Of a DNA stretch of 64,000 nt, positions 1-10,520 are shown in pieces; positions within the stretch are counted from its first letter, which is position 1, and each line of letters begins with the position of its first letter. The stretch is from Rhynchosporium graminicola (lineage: Eukaryota; Ascomycota; Leotiomycetes; Helotiales; Ploettnerulaceae), in contig FJUW01000035.1 in assembly GCA_900074885.1 (NCBI GenBank), positions 620,001 through 684,000 of the forward strand, read 5' to 3'. The translations under genes were made by a program, and so were the position numbers. The notes under the pieces are model-generated. The model was not told the DNA's origin. It searched no databases and saw nothing but the letters and a program-made list of their open reading frames with translations.

Positions 1-949
1 GTCTTACGAGTATTTAGATAAGCGGAGGAAACTTAATTATAGATTTCGCTAATTAAATAGGTATATAGTAGAGTATAGCGTTATACGTATAGATAACTAT
101 TATAAAGTAGTAACTTATTATTAATAGTATAGCTATCTCCTAATATATTCTGTTTATTAGAGAATAATTCTTAGTTAAATTAGTATAGTTTCTCGATCAA
201 ATTAAAGGAGTTATATATAAGTTCCGGTAGCGTATTAGTCCTTAGCGATATTAGGTATATATAACTAATTTAATCGATATAATACTTAGCTAGTTCCGCG
301 TTAATCCTAAGGTCTAGGCGGTCTAGAGGTAGTAAAACCCGAGATCTACTATCCTATTTCTATTATTCTTATATTATTAGATCTTATTCCCTATAGCTAA
401 GGATATTAGCTTTAGCGTTATCTTTACTAAGTATATATATAATTTGAAAGTTAAATTCGGAAAGGAATTCTATCTATCTAGCTTATTTACTAGTTAGGAC
501 CTTAGTAGTTATAAAGTATTCTAAGGATCGATAATCTATATATATGCCGGTATAATATTATAGAGATATAAGTTCCGGTCTCTATTTCCGGAAAAACTTA
601 ATAATAGCGTATAGCTTCTTATTATAGATCTTCTAGTTTAGTTTATATCTATTAAGAATATAAGAGTAGAATCTAATTAGATACTACTAATTATCTTTAT
701 ATAATTAGAAGATAACTTTAGCTATTATACTATTAGAAGTATTAGTTTCTAGTTTAGTTTATAATTCAGGGTCGAAATAGTATAGTTTCTGTATTAATAG
801 TAGCTATTAATATAAATTATCGAAGGACTTCTTATAATTATTAGTAAAATTCTATAGTACTATAAGCCGAGTAAATACTAAGAGAGGTTTAGTAATAAGG
901 CTGAAATTCCGAATAAATTAATAGTAGAACTCACAGAATCCTAGGAAAG

Positions 950-1640
950 ATTTCATAGCTATTACTATTTCGGAGTACTTCTAGTCTACTAATAGTATTA
1001 CCTTCTCGGGATCTGGCTCGATTCCGTTAGTAATAATAATATATCTAAGGTATTTAGTCCGAGTAATATGGAATTCGCTTTTCTTAATATCTACTTAAAG
1101 TCCGGTATCTATTAAGCGTTGTAGTACTAATTTAACGTATTCCTTATATTCCTAGAGCGTTTCCGAGTATATAAGGATATTATCTAGGTAAGTTATATAG
1201 AAATTATCTAAGTAATCTAATAGTATATTATTTATATATCGCTAGTACGTATTAAGTCTATTATAGAGCCTAAAAGGTAATACTTTATATTTATAAGATC
1301 CGAAGTAAGTTCAGAAAGTAGTATACTCCTCTGATTCGAGGTCTATACGAATATAGTTAAATACTACCCGGATATCTAGTTTAGTAAAGATTACTACTTT
1401 AGATATACGAGTTAAAAGCTTATTAATCCTAAGTATTAGGTATAAATCCTTTCGAGTGATTATATTAAGCTTATAATAATTAATATAGAAGTATAATCCT
1501 CTATCGGCCTTTTTAATAAATAGTATAAGTAATATAAAGGGACTTTAGCTAGATTCGATAAATCCCTTATTTAGGTTCTCTATAAAATACTTCTTAGTTA
1601 CTTATAATTCGTCTGTAGATTACTAATATAAAAGCGAATA
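950..1640 (-). pseudogene. Reverse transcriptase domain, RIP-inactivated
   Basis: The minus strand, read through stops, gives a Ty3/Gypsy RT. It includes GFIESS-SPF followed by FIKKADRGLYFYINYYKLN (the family pattern is SPWGAPVxFVKKKDGxxRxCIDYRxLN). At 1190-1179 it reads YLDN followed by ILIYSE, where the family has YLDDILIYSE, so the second catalytic Asp has become Asn by a G-to-A change. It continues into EYVKLVLQRL and KKSEFHI, matching the region after the catalytic site. Several in-frame TAG/TAA codons sit where the family has Gln or Trp, as RIP predicts. It was identified by motif only, so the boundaries are approximate. Confidence 0.85.
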
Positions 1641-2439
1641 TACGTTAGGTAATAGTTCTTCTAAAATAATTTTATAATTATATAAGTAATATAGCAGAAG
1701 AATATTAGAATCCCGCTTAGAAAAAGCTTCCTTAAGAGTATAGTACTATTCCGGTAGCTTTTTAGCTATAAGTTATTTAGTATTAGGATCCTTAGGAGAG
1801 TCGCTATTTAGATAGTCTTATAAGAGGCGGTTTATCTCGTAGATACTAATAAAGAATAATTCGGAACCTTTATGTTTTATATTAAAGTAAAAAGCTATAG
1901 TACTAATTTAGTAAATCGGAATTAGTTTCTAGATCCTCGGAAGTTAAGAGAAGTACTTATAGTAGGGTTTCGGCATAAGTACTTTTCTTAATAAATTTAG
2001 AGTAGAAAGAGGTTCGGATTCTTTAGCGATAAGCGGAAATAGATTAAAAGGTAAAGATAATACGTTAATATACTATATCGCTACTATTTAATATAATCGG
2101 TATTAGTCTAGCTAGTTTATAGCTAAGTCCCGCGCGTTAGTATCGATTTAGTAAGATCGATTGATATTAAGTTTATAAGGCAGTAGAATTATAATTATCT
2201 TCTTATTATATTAGAGAGTAGCTAGATAGCGTTCCGATTATAATAGCTTATAGTAAAGCGTATCTAGCTTAACTTGAAATCGTCGTATTTATTTAATACT
2301 AATAATTATATCTTATTATCCTAAATCGAGAAGAATAAAAGGGTAATTATAAATACGCTTACTATTAATAGAAAGGTATAAACGTATAAAATAAGTAATA
2401 TAAGTTCTAATAGACTATTAGAAACTACGTATTAGAATA

Positions 2440-2560
2440 GAATAAGGCAGTAGCTCGATTTTAATACTAAGGGCCCCTAATAGTCGTCCGGTAAGAGTGC
2501 GATTAATAAACAGATAACCGTTCGCTCCGGTATCGATTAGGCTATTTATAAAGACTCCTA
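2440..2560 (-). pseudogene. Retroviral-type aspartic protease remnant
   Basis: The minus strand reads LIDTGANGYLFINR. The active-site motif DTGA lies at 2534-2523, in the position expected between the gag zinc knuckle and the RT of a Ty3/Gypsy polyprotein. The DTGA itself is unmutated, but a stop follows about 40 codons later. Only the motif neighbourhood is recognisable. Confidence 0.7.
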
Positions 2561-2794
2561 GCCTATTTATACTAACTATAGTCGGGTATATAAATTACTT
2601 ACTTCTTATTAGGGAATTAAAGTTAAAATTAGAGAGATTATACTTATATAGACCTAAGAAGGAGTTTTTACTTAGGCCTTATTATTTCCCTCTAGTATTA
2701 ATCCAGATTCGGAGAGTATATCTTCTACTACTTCTTTAGTTACTTAATCCTCTTCCGGAAATTTATTAATTAATTAAACCTTAGGCAGGTTAGG

Positions 2795-2836
2795 GCAGTC
2801 TAGCTTAATATAACTAAGCTATTTATAATTATAATA
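2795..2836 (-). pseudogene. Gag CCHC zinc knuckle, RIP-decayed
   Basis: The minus-strand reading has the spacing of C-X2-C-X4-H-X4-C, but the first two Cys are Tyr (TGY to TAY), the His is Tyr (CAY to TAY) and a stop lies between. The final Cys is kept, followed by PNLPK. All changes are transitions of the RIP type. It marks the C-terminal end of gag. Confidence 0.75.
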
Positions 2837-3089
2837 CCTAAGGGGTTCTCCAGTCGAGATAGCAGGGCGTTTTAGCGCGGAGGGAGTACTAGCTTATACT
2901 AAGGTAGAAGTATATACGTATAATATAAGAGTAGTTTATCGAGGAGCTAAGCTTAAGGACCGGTAAGAGGTAGAACTAGTAGTAGTCGCAGTAGTAATAG
3001 TAAGCTTATAGTACTATACTTAAGTAATAGCTTTCTCGGGATAAGTATATTCTAAGTTATAGTAATACTTAGTATTAAAAGAAAGTAAG

Positions 3090-4890
3090 GATCTAACTAT
3101 AGAAGCGTAGTTCTTATTCTATATTAATTTAATAATAAGAGTTAAAGCGCGTAAGAATAATATAATCTTATCTTATATATAAAAGAACTACTCCTTCTTT
3201 TTAACTTTACTTTAGATAATAGCGCTTTGAAATCGACTACGAAACTCAGTGAAAGTCTCGCGTATATAGCTGAGTTATTATATTTCTAAGTAATAGAAAG
3301 TATTATAATAGTTATCTTCCTCTAAACTAGTAAGAAAGTTCTTCTCTAATAAGGAGATTATTTTATCGCTAGTTTTAAACTCGTTAGTAAAGTACTAAAG
3401 CGTAAGATACTCTTTAGCTAATCTAATAACTAGCCCTTATATAAGAACGCGCCGGGAGAAGTCCGTAGAGTAATAGTTAGCGTTTATAGCTAGCCGGTCT
3501 CGTATCGATACTGTCTATTAGAGGAAGGTAAAGTCCGATCTATTATCTAGGAGTAAGATCTTCTTAGTAAGATAAGACTTCTTAAGGCGTAACTCTACTG
3601 ATTCGGCGCTAGAAGAGAGAGATAGTTTATTAGGAATAGTATCCTCTCTCTTAGTACTACGTATCGGAATAGAATTTATTAAGTTATTAAATTCCGCTAT
3701 ATATAGAGATTATAGTATTAGTTCTAGTAGGAGAGTTAAAGATAAGCGAGAGACTCCTATAAGGAACTTATCTTATACGGAGATTAGTCTATCTATAGTA
3801 TCTTCTAGAGAGTTATTCTTTTCCTCTTAGTCCGCTAATTATTATAAGAGGGAATAGATTAGGTTCGAGTTACCTATAGTAGTAAGAGTACTTAGCGATT
3901 ATACTCCTAGTGAATTTCGCTTTTATTTTCCTTTCTCTCTTAGTTAGTACTTCCTTAATAAGGTATTAATATTCTCTAGGGTAAGAGATNGATCTAACTA
4001 TAGAAGCGTAGTCCTTATTCTATATTAGTTTAATAATAAGGGTTAAAGCGCGTAAGAATAGTATAATCTTATCTTATATATAGAAGAACTACTCTTTCTT
4101 TTTAACTTTACTTTAGATAATAGCACTTTAAAATCGACTACGAAACTTAGCGAAAGTCTCGCGTATATAGCTAAGTTATTATATTTCTAAGTAGTAGAAA
4201 GCGTTATAATAGTTATCTTCCTCTAAACTAGTAAGAAAGTTCTCCTCTAATAAGGAGATTATTTTATTACTAGTTTTAAACTTATTAGCGAGGTATTAAA
4301 GCGTAAGATACTCTTTAGCTAATCTAGTAACTAGCTTCTATACGAGAACGCGCCGGGAGAAGTCCGTAAGATAATAATTAGCGTTTATAGCTAGCTAGTC
4401 TCGTATCGATACTCTCTATTAGAGGAAGATAAGGTCTGATCTATTATCTAAGGGCAGGATCTTCTTAGTAAGATAAGACTTCCTAGGGCGTAACTCTATC
4501 GATTCGGCGCTAAGAGAAAGAGATAGTTTATTAGGAATAATATTCTCTCTCTCAGTACTACGTATTAGAATAGAGTTTATTAGCTTATTAAACTCTAGAA
4601 TACGTATAGATTATAGTATTAGTTCTAATAAGAGAATCGAAGATAAGCGAGAGACTCCTATAAGGAACTTATCTTATACGGAGATTAGTCTATCTATAGT
4701 ATCTTCTAGAGAGTTATTCTTTTCCTTTTAGTCCGCTAATTATTATAAGAGGGAATAGATCAGGTTCGAGTTACCTATAGTAGTAAGAGTACTTAGCGAT
4801 TATACTCCTAGTGAATTTCGCTTTTATTTTCCTTTCTCTCTTAGTTAGTACTTCCTTAATAAAGTATTAATATTCTCTAAAGTAAGAGAT
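3090..4890. repeat. 900-bp direct repeat flanking the single N
   Basis: Bases 3090-3989 and 3991-4890 are near-identical units of exactly 900 bp each, separated only by the N at 3990. The differences I compared are transitions (for example ttcttattct against tccttattct shortly after the start). The repeat lies in the presumed gag region. It is either a scaffolding join between two contigs that ended in different RIP-diverged copies, or a real tandem duplication. Confidence 0.9.
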
Positions 4891-5960
4891 ATTTAAAGTA
4901 AGGAAAGGTATAATAAGTTAAGTTCAGAGGTAGAGTAGGGAGGATCGCGTTAGGTTCCCCTAGAACTAGAGAGGTCTCTAGTTTATTAGTTAAGAGCTAT
5001 AATAATAGCTTAAAAAAGAGTATATTAGGGCTATTTTAGTAGTAATACGTAGAGGTTAAACTTCCGGGGTATTTATTATACTTTCTTCAAAATCTATCTA
5101 TAATTCTTTTATATTAAGGGAGTTATTAAAGAAGCGTTAGCGAAGACCTCCTTTATTATACTATTTATAATAAGCTAAATTAAACCCTAATTCATAGTTA
5201 TCCGAGAGATCTCTAGTATCTCGGCTATATATAAGTAGTTATCGAATAACTAACTTAGTAGTAAGATATTATAATAAGCTATCTCTAGCTATCTTAATCT
5301 TTTTATTTAATATAATAATATAAGACTTAAAGCGGTATATAAGTAAGAATAAATAAGTAGGGAGGCTAAGAGTGATCTTATATAGTCTATTACGAAAGAA
5401 ATAAAAAGATAAGAAAGGAAGAAGAAGAGAGATAGAGTATAAGGCACCTTATATATATATGCCGGTACTAGCCCGATACTATACTGAGTCGGATACTAGT
5501 TCTGCCGGGATACTTATGAACTTGGGCCCTGGTATCTATCCTTCTTCTCATGTGATATTCAGGTGAGCTGTCGTCATAATATTTTATTTAGCTAAGCGTA
5601 ATAACTATATTAGGTTAATTTAAGGTCGCGAGGCGATATATACTCTTTATATTCCGCTTTCTCATATCTAGTATATAACGCTATAATTCTACTACTTAGT
5701 TCTATTTATCTTCTGAGTATAATATAATCGACTCGTTTTATTAAGCGTTCGGGGGGTATAATAAAAGAAGAAGACAGCTGTAAGTAGTCGTCGATATTTC
5801 CTTAGGTATACTTAAGCGTAGGGACACGCTAAGATAGAAGGGGGATAGTATCACGAACCGGCATAGTATTTAGTACTAAAACTGTCCTAGCACTAGAATA
5901 CTAATAGTACTACCTAGTAGTAGTACTAAACGAGTTTTAGGTACTAGAAAAGAGTTAGTA

Positions 5961-6184
5961 CTATTCTATAAAGTAATCTAGGATCACGTGATATACTAGA
6001 CTACAAGATAGTCTTACGGGCTTATACGCTCTGCAAGATATCTTATATAGCTAGTATAAGGGAATAAAGGTTCTATTCTATAAGATAATCTAGGATCACG
6101 TAATATACTAGACTACTAGACGGTCTTACGGGCTTATACGCTCTATAAGATATCTTATATAGCTAGCATAAGGGAACGAAAGTT
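5961..6184. repeat. Tandem duplication, two 112-bp units
   Basis: Units 5961-6072 and 6073-6184 share long identical stretches such as atctaggatcacg and tcttacgggcttatacgctc, and differ mainly by transitions. It lies in the part that would be the 5-prime LTR or leader of the minus-strand Gypsy element, so it may be an LTR-internal enhancer-type repeat. That role is an inference. Confidence 0.85.
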
Positions 6185-6369
6185 CTATATAAGACTAGCA
6201 CTTCTACTATTAGATAAGAGCTTCGTACTCAAATTCATATAGTAATTAATACCTGCTTATAATATCTTAATTATAATTAAGAACCGAACTTCTTATTTAC
6301 TTTACTTTATAGCTAATACTAACCGACGAGCCTGTATACCGCCTACCAGTCAGAACCAGGAACGTTACA

Positions 6370-7480
6370 AAAATCTATTAACTAAAGCTAGAGATAATAA
6401 AGATTAAGCTTGAGTTACTAATTACTACTTATATATTCTAAAGTTCTACCTCCGAGCTATACCTTCTATTAAAGCTTTTACTTATAAACTATTATAGCTC
6501 GTAATAATACTTAACCTCTACTATATAATAAAGTAGTATAGATAATAGATCTATAGTACTAGCACGCTCTATCGAAGTAGCTATAAGATACTAGAATAGT
6601 ATACTAATAGTATTAGAAAACTTTATTATAATAGTTTCTCTTATTATTAACTTATATAGTACTAGAGTCGTAGGATCCTCTATATTTAGTATAAGAGGAG
6701 CTTATATACCTCGAGTTAGTATTATTTTATTTATTCTTCTTTTTATACTAATATCCTAAAGCTATTTTATTTATTTTAAGTTAACTTAATAGACAAGCTT
6801 TAAGCTAAAATAGAACTAATATAATAGCAATAGATAGAAGCTTTATATTCGAGATACTTTAGTTTTAAGTTATCGAAAAGTATTGAGAGAACTGAAGTCG
6901 AGAATCTAATAGAAGTATTATTTCTATAGCTAAAAAGTATTTTATAAAATATATTATATTATAAGAAAAGGATAGAACTACTTAGTTATATAGATATCAG
7001 GGTCGAGTAGCTCTAATAAGTAGAAGGGTTTATAGTAAGTCTTATAAACTAGGATATTCTGCTTTTATATATATTATAGTTTAAGAAGAGAATTCTAAAT
7101 TTCAAGTAAGTTAAGTAAAAAGTTAGTTCCTTACTACTACTTAGGGTATACGAGACCTATCATAAAACCTCTTTCGTACTTAAGGTTATTAGATAGCTTA
7201 GACTTTAGACTCTCTCTCTTTAATTACCTATAATACTAGAGACAATCCATAGACTTAAGGCTCCGAGTGGTTTAATGCCTTAGTATGCCTTAAAGTACAG
7301 ATCAAAAACGAGTAGTCTCACGAAGAATAAATACTTCGTATAGGGTAGAATAAACTCCATCTTATTATCTGTACATACTAAATGCTTAGTAATACCGCTT
7401 TTATTAAACTACCTAGTACTTTATATAGCCTCCTGCTGTAGTAATTACTACTTAATATCTGTTTAGTATTTCCCGGATTA
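6370..7480. other. Unidentified RIP-mutated sequence
   Basis: AT-rich, CpA-depleted DNA between the putative Gypsy LTR start and the Tc1 transposase. I recognised no protein motif. The right part (about 7260-7480) probably holds the 3-prime end of the Tc1 element, but I could not define its terminal repeat. Confidence 0.5.
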
Positions 7481-7485
7481 ATTCT

Positions 7486-8450
7486 CGGATTCTTTCTAAA
7501 GTAATCGATTCCTAAGCTTTATTTATAGCTTCCCGTAGTCTTTTATAAGAGGAATAATTCTTCGGATACTTCCTCCCGATATAATTCTTTATATTATCCT
7601 AAATAGTCTTAATTAGGCTTAAATTAGGAGAGTTCGTAAGCTAGAAGATAAGCTGAATTCTAATTGCTTCAAATACCGATTAAGTAAACTTAGAAGCGTG
7701 CCCTTTAGCGTTATCTTACTAGAATTAAAGCTTAGGATATTACTATAATATCTCTTAAACCTTTAGTATAATAATACCTGAATATGAACCTTTATTAATT
7801 ATCTTCTAGTCCTTCTCCTAAAACACCCTCTTATATTAGCTATACTTTCCTAATATACTCCCTCAGAATATCTAGCTTATCTTCCTTTAATATCTCCTTT
7901 CTACGTAATTAAGGTGGAAGAGCTCCTTAGCGCTAATTTTACGAGTTATTCGGTCTTTAGTATACCTCCCGGGTTAAACCTAAGACTTATTACTCTATAG
8001 AATTAAGAATTACTACTCTTTAGTCTAATTTTCATACTTAATAGCTTATTGAAGTCGTTGAATCTGATTTGTATAAGTAAGGATAGGCTTTCAGCGTGCA
8101 ATTCGACGAGTATAGCTTTCTTTCTTAAATACTATACGAATTGCGTGAAGCGTATAATCCTAGCTGAGTATTATAAGTATATCTTCCTACTAAGTTCTTC
8201 GGCTTTCAGCTGAAGAAGTAACCTATTCGATAAGGCGTTTTCGTTAAGGCGTATTTAGGTAAGGCTTCTTTCCGGAAAGGTATTTTTATAGAGTTAATCG
8301 ATTCTAAAGAGCGTATCTGACTTAATCGCGAGTAAAGTTGAATTAAAGGGCAATTTGATCTTAAGTCTAATTAGTATTAAAGTAGAGAGTCTAAATCCTT
8401 AATCGATCGTCTCGAGTCGTTGATTTGCGTGGGGTTTTAGGAACAGGTAT
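7486..8450 (-). mobile_element. Tc1/mariner (DD34E) transposon relic
   Basis: Read through stops on the minus strand, the catalytic core reads DNAKGHAS, then 27 residues further SPNLSLIK, where Tc1 transposases have DNAxxH and SPDLNPIE. The spacing from the second catalytic Asp to the Lys in the place of the catalytic Glu is 34 intervening residues, which defines the DD34E class; the Glu is now Lys (GAA to AAA). Upstream, stops replace Trp and Gln (the triplets before DNA are tag taa). The C-terminal region (IKNYIGRKYP, AINKA, ESITLERIRELI) also fits. The DNA-binding N-terminus should lie at about 7960-8400 but is not readable. Terminal repeats were not found. Confidence 0.75.
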
Positions 8451-8479
8451 ACTGAATATTAGCTCTATACTGAATCTCT

Positions 8480-10520
8480 TAATTTCCAGGCCAAAAAGCG
8501 GCGAATTATCGCTATTATATTATTAGGTAATATCCCTGTTTACAGGCCCCCTCCGAAGAAACCTCTAGAATAGCGCACAGACTTCTAATGGGTAATGTAA
8601 TCTTTTGGGCTTGTAGGTAGTACTTCCAGACTATTAAGATTAGCCGAGCCAGGGATTACAGCCAATCAAAGGCGTAAATGCTGGAAGACGCTACTGCTTT
8701 ATGAATCGGAGGTACAGCGGCTAGGAGTTGGCATAGAGCTAGCAGGGGTCAGGCGGACATATTATATATGGCATTAACCAGGTCTATAGCTACCTACCTA
8801 GGTAGGCAGAGATTAACCAAGTAGTAAAGGGGAATTCAGTGCGTTGGGTACAGATATTACGATTTGCAGTAAAGCCTTCTAGCCCTCTGCTAGCTCTATG
8901 ACAATACTTAACCGCTGTACGGAAGTACCTCCGTATCAGTGCAAGCCTAGGTAGAGATGCCAACAACCTTCCATTGATTTACGTTCTATTTACGTTTTAT
9001 TCAGGGGGCGATACCAGCAATTGCGTGTCGTGCCGACAGGCCTCTCTCGTTACTGGCTACTACCCAGTTGTGTACGAAGGTTCGGCGGTTATCTTAAAGT
9101 CCCCTGATTTGGTAGGGATCCCCAGCTACTGAACGCTTCTCTCAATGATGTTATAGGCAAAAGAAGATTTTGGTTACCTTCACGGACGATTGATTACATA
9201 CGTTCCCGGCGTTGTCACACTGGACGATCCCGAAACACTTATTACGTAGGCGAAAGTAGGTGGACAAAGATTACTGTACGCGTGAACCTTCTTTCAAGTT
9301 CATGATCCGTCCTTCTCAAGAAGGTTCGCATGGTACACGCGTACAGCAATAAAGCAATTCTCGGCGTAAAAAAGGTTCATCTTGTACGGAGTATACGCGT
9401 AAAGGAATAAATCGTCGTCCTAGCAATAAACGTTCACATCATACACGCGTACAGCAAACTTCGTGCACCCCCTCTCCACTCCCTACAGAGGTACAACAGT
9501 CAAGTATTACTAGTAGGGTTAGCAGGGGGTAGATGACTACTTTACTACGATGCAAAAGGTATAGGTAATTCTAAGAGAGGGCACTGACTTCTCAATTAAT
9601 GATTGAGTAGTTTATGCCCTGCTTACGGACCTGATTACTGCCACTGTACGGAGTAGTAGAGGCACTTGACCCCCTGCTAATCGTACTGATAATACCCAAC
9701 AGCTTTACCTCCGTACCCTTTCATACCTCTATACATCAAGGCTGTTCTTGCATGTGGCTGCTTTCATGCCTCATCGGAGGATGCTGGCCTCGGGTTACCG
9801 TGTTGAGCCCGGTCTACATCTGATTCGCTCAGCGGGAATCTATTATTTCGTCATGAGGCCATAAGGCATACACATATCCTACCAAAAGCCACGCATGCTG
9901 CTTTCCTCGCTAAACAGTTGACTTAGTGAAATCGTGCGAAAGTAGAAGTAAGGGATAACTATAGCACTTTGATACTTGGTGGTAAAGGTAGATAAACCCC
10001 TACCGTGTTGCGGAGTTCTAGCAGGCTCTCCCCCATACTTCGTAATAAGACTGAGATTAGTTAAATGATTGGATGCTAGTCCTTGCTGAGGCTCGTGCTG
10101 ATGAAGACACGGTAAGGGTGTACTTATCCTTACCACGAGTAGAATGAAAGTACCTCCTAAAAATAGGTTAAAAAGACGTTTCTTCCCCTCTATCCACGTT
10201 TGAATTGACCTATCAGCGTAAAACGTTAGGCGAACAAATTCTTTGCGAAAAAAAAGCCAAGGATAGCAGAGAGCCGAAAGTGTTCAAATCTTTTTCGTCG
10301 TACGATACATACAAGATTACAATGACGTGTTCCGACCAAACGCACCAATTAACCGTCTATCTTTTTACCCATCCCATGCATGTATGCGCTCTCAGCTCAT
10401 CCGTCCTCGTCTATCTCAGCCGTTCAAAACCGGCTAGAAAAGTAATAGAGATGAGGAACTTTATGATACAACTCTCTTACACTACCACCATCACTTGTAC
10501 TACCTCAGGCACACCTGCTT
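8480..10520. other. Non-coding spacer next to transposon block
   Basis: Composition is balanced compared with the block to the left. It contains a CCTACCTAGGTAGG palindrome near 8800, the ACGCGT repeat cluster at 9271-9455 and, from about 10200, the 3-prime flank of sec16. Short open frames here show no family motif and look random. Confidence 0.6.
9271..9455. repeat. Degenerate repeats carrying four ACGCGT sites
   Basis: ACGCGT occurs at 9278, 9337, 9395 and 9445. Three loosely tandem units begin near 9321, 9373 and 9431, each with a GTTC element followed by a TAC-rich stretch and ACGCGT; two end in ACGCGTACAGCAA. The first ACGCGT lies in an inverted copy: arms 9271-9293 and 9317-9349 pair except for a 9-nt insertion in the right arm. 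ACGCGT is the MluI cell-cycle box bound by MBF in fungi, but no gene start is close, so this may simply be a repeat family. Confidence 0.7.

Larger units (their letters stand above)
1..6369 (-). mobile_element. Ty3/Gypsy LTR retrotransposon relic, truncated by window edge
   Basis: Read on the minus strand, gag, protease and reverse transcriptase lie in the usual Ty3/Gypsy order from right to left. Motifs are a decayed CCHC knuckle near 2800, an intact DTGA protease motif near 2530 and RT motifs at about 1000-1640. RNase H and integrase should lie left of 1000 and beyond the window, and I could not identify them securely. The right limit is uncertain. A minus-strand TGTAACG at about 6369 could begin the 5-prime LTR, but the partner LTR is outside the window. 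Every domain holds stops or substitutions of the RIP type, so the element cannot encode working proteins as it stands. Confidence 0.8.
1..8480. other. RIP-mutated AT-rich transposon block
   Basis: The block is very rich in TA, and CA and TG dinucleotides are nearly absent over long stretches, while CG remains common. This pattern fits repeat-induced point mutation, in which C-to-T changes at CpA (and G-to-A on the other strand) turn Gln and Trp codons into stops and mutate Asp and Glu. The conserved transposon motifs inside (RT, zinc knuckle, DDE) carry exactly such changes. No intact open reading frame survives. Composition changes to ordinary intergenic DNA near 8480. No host gene was seen inside. 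Confidence 0.9.

Noticed and set aside
9879..10136. 85-codon minus-strand frame
   Set aside because: Random-looking composition in non-coding spacer; no family motif.
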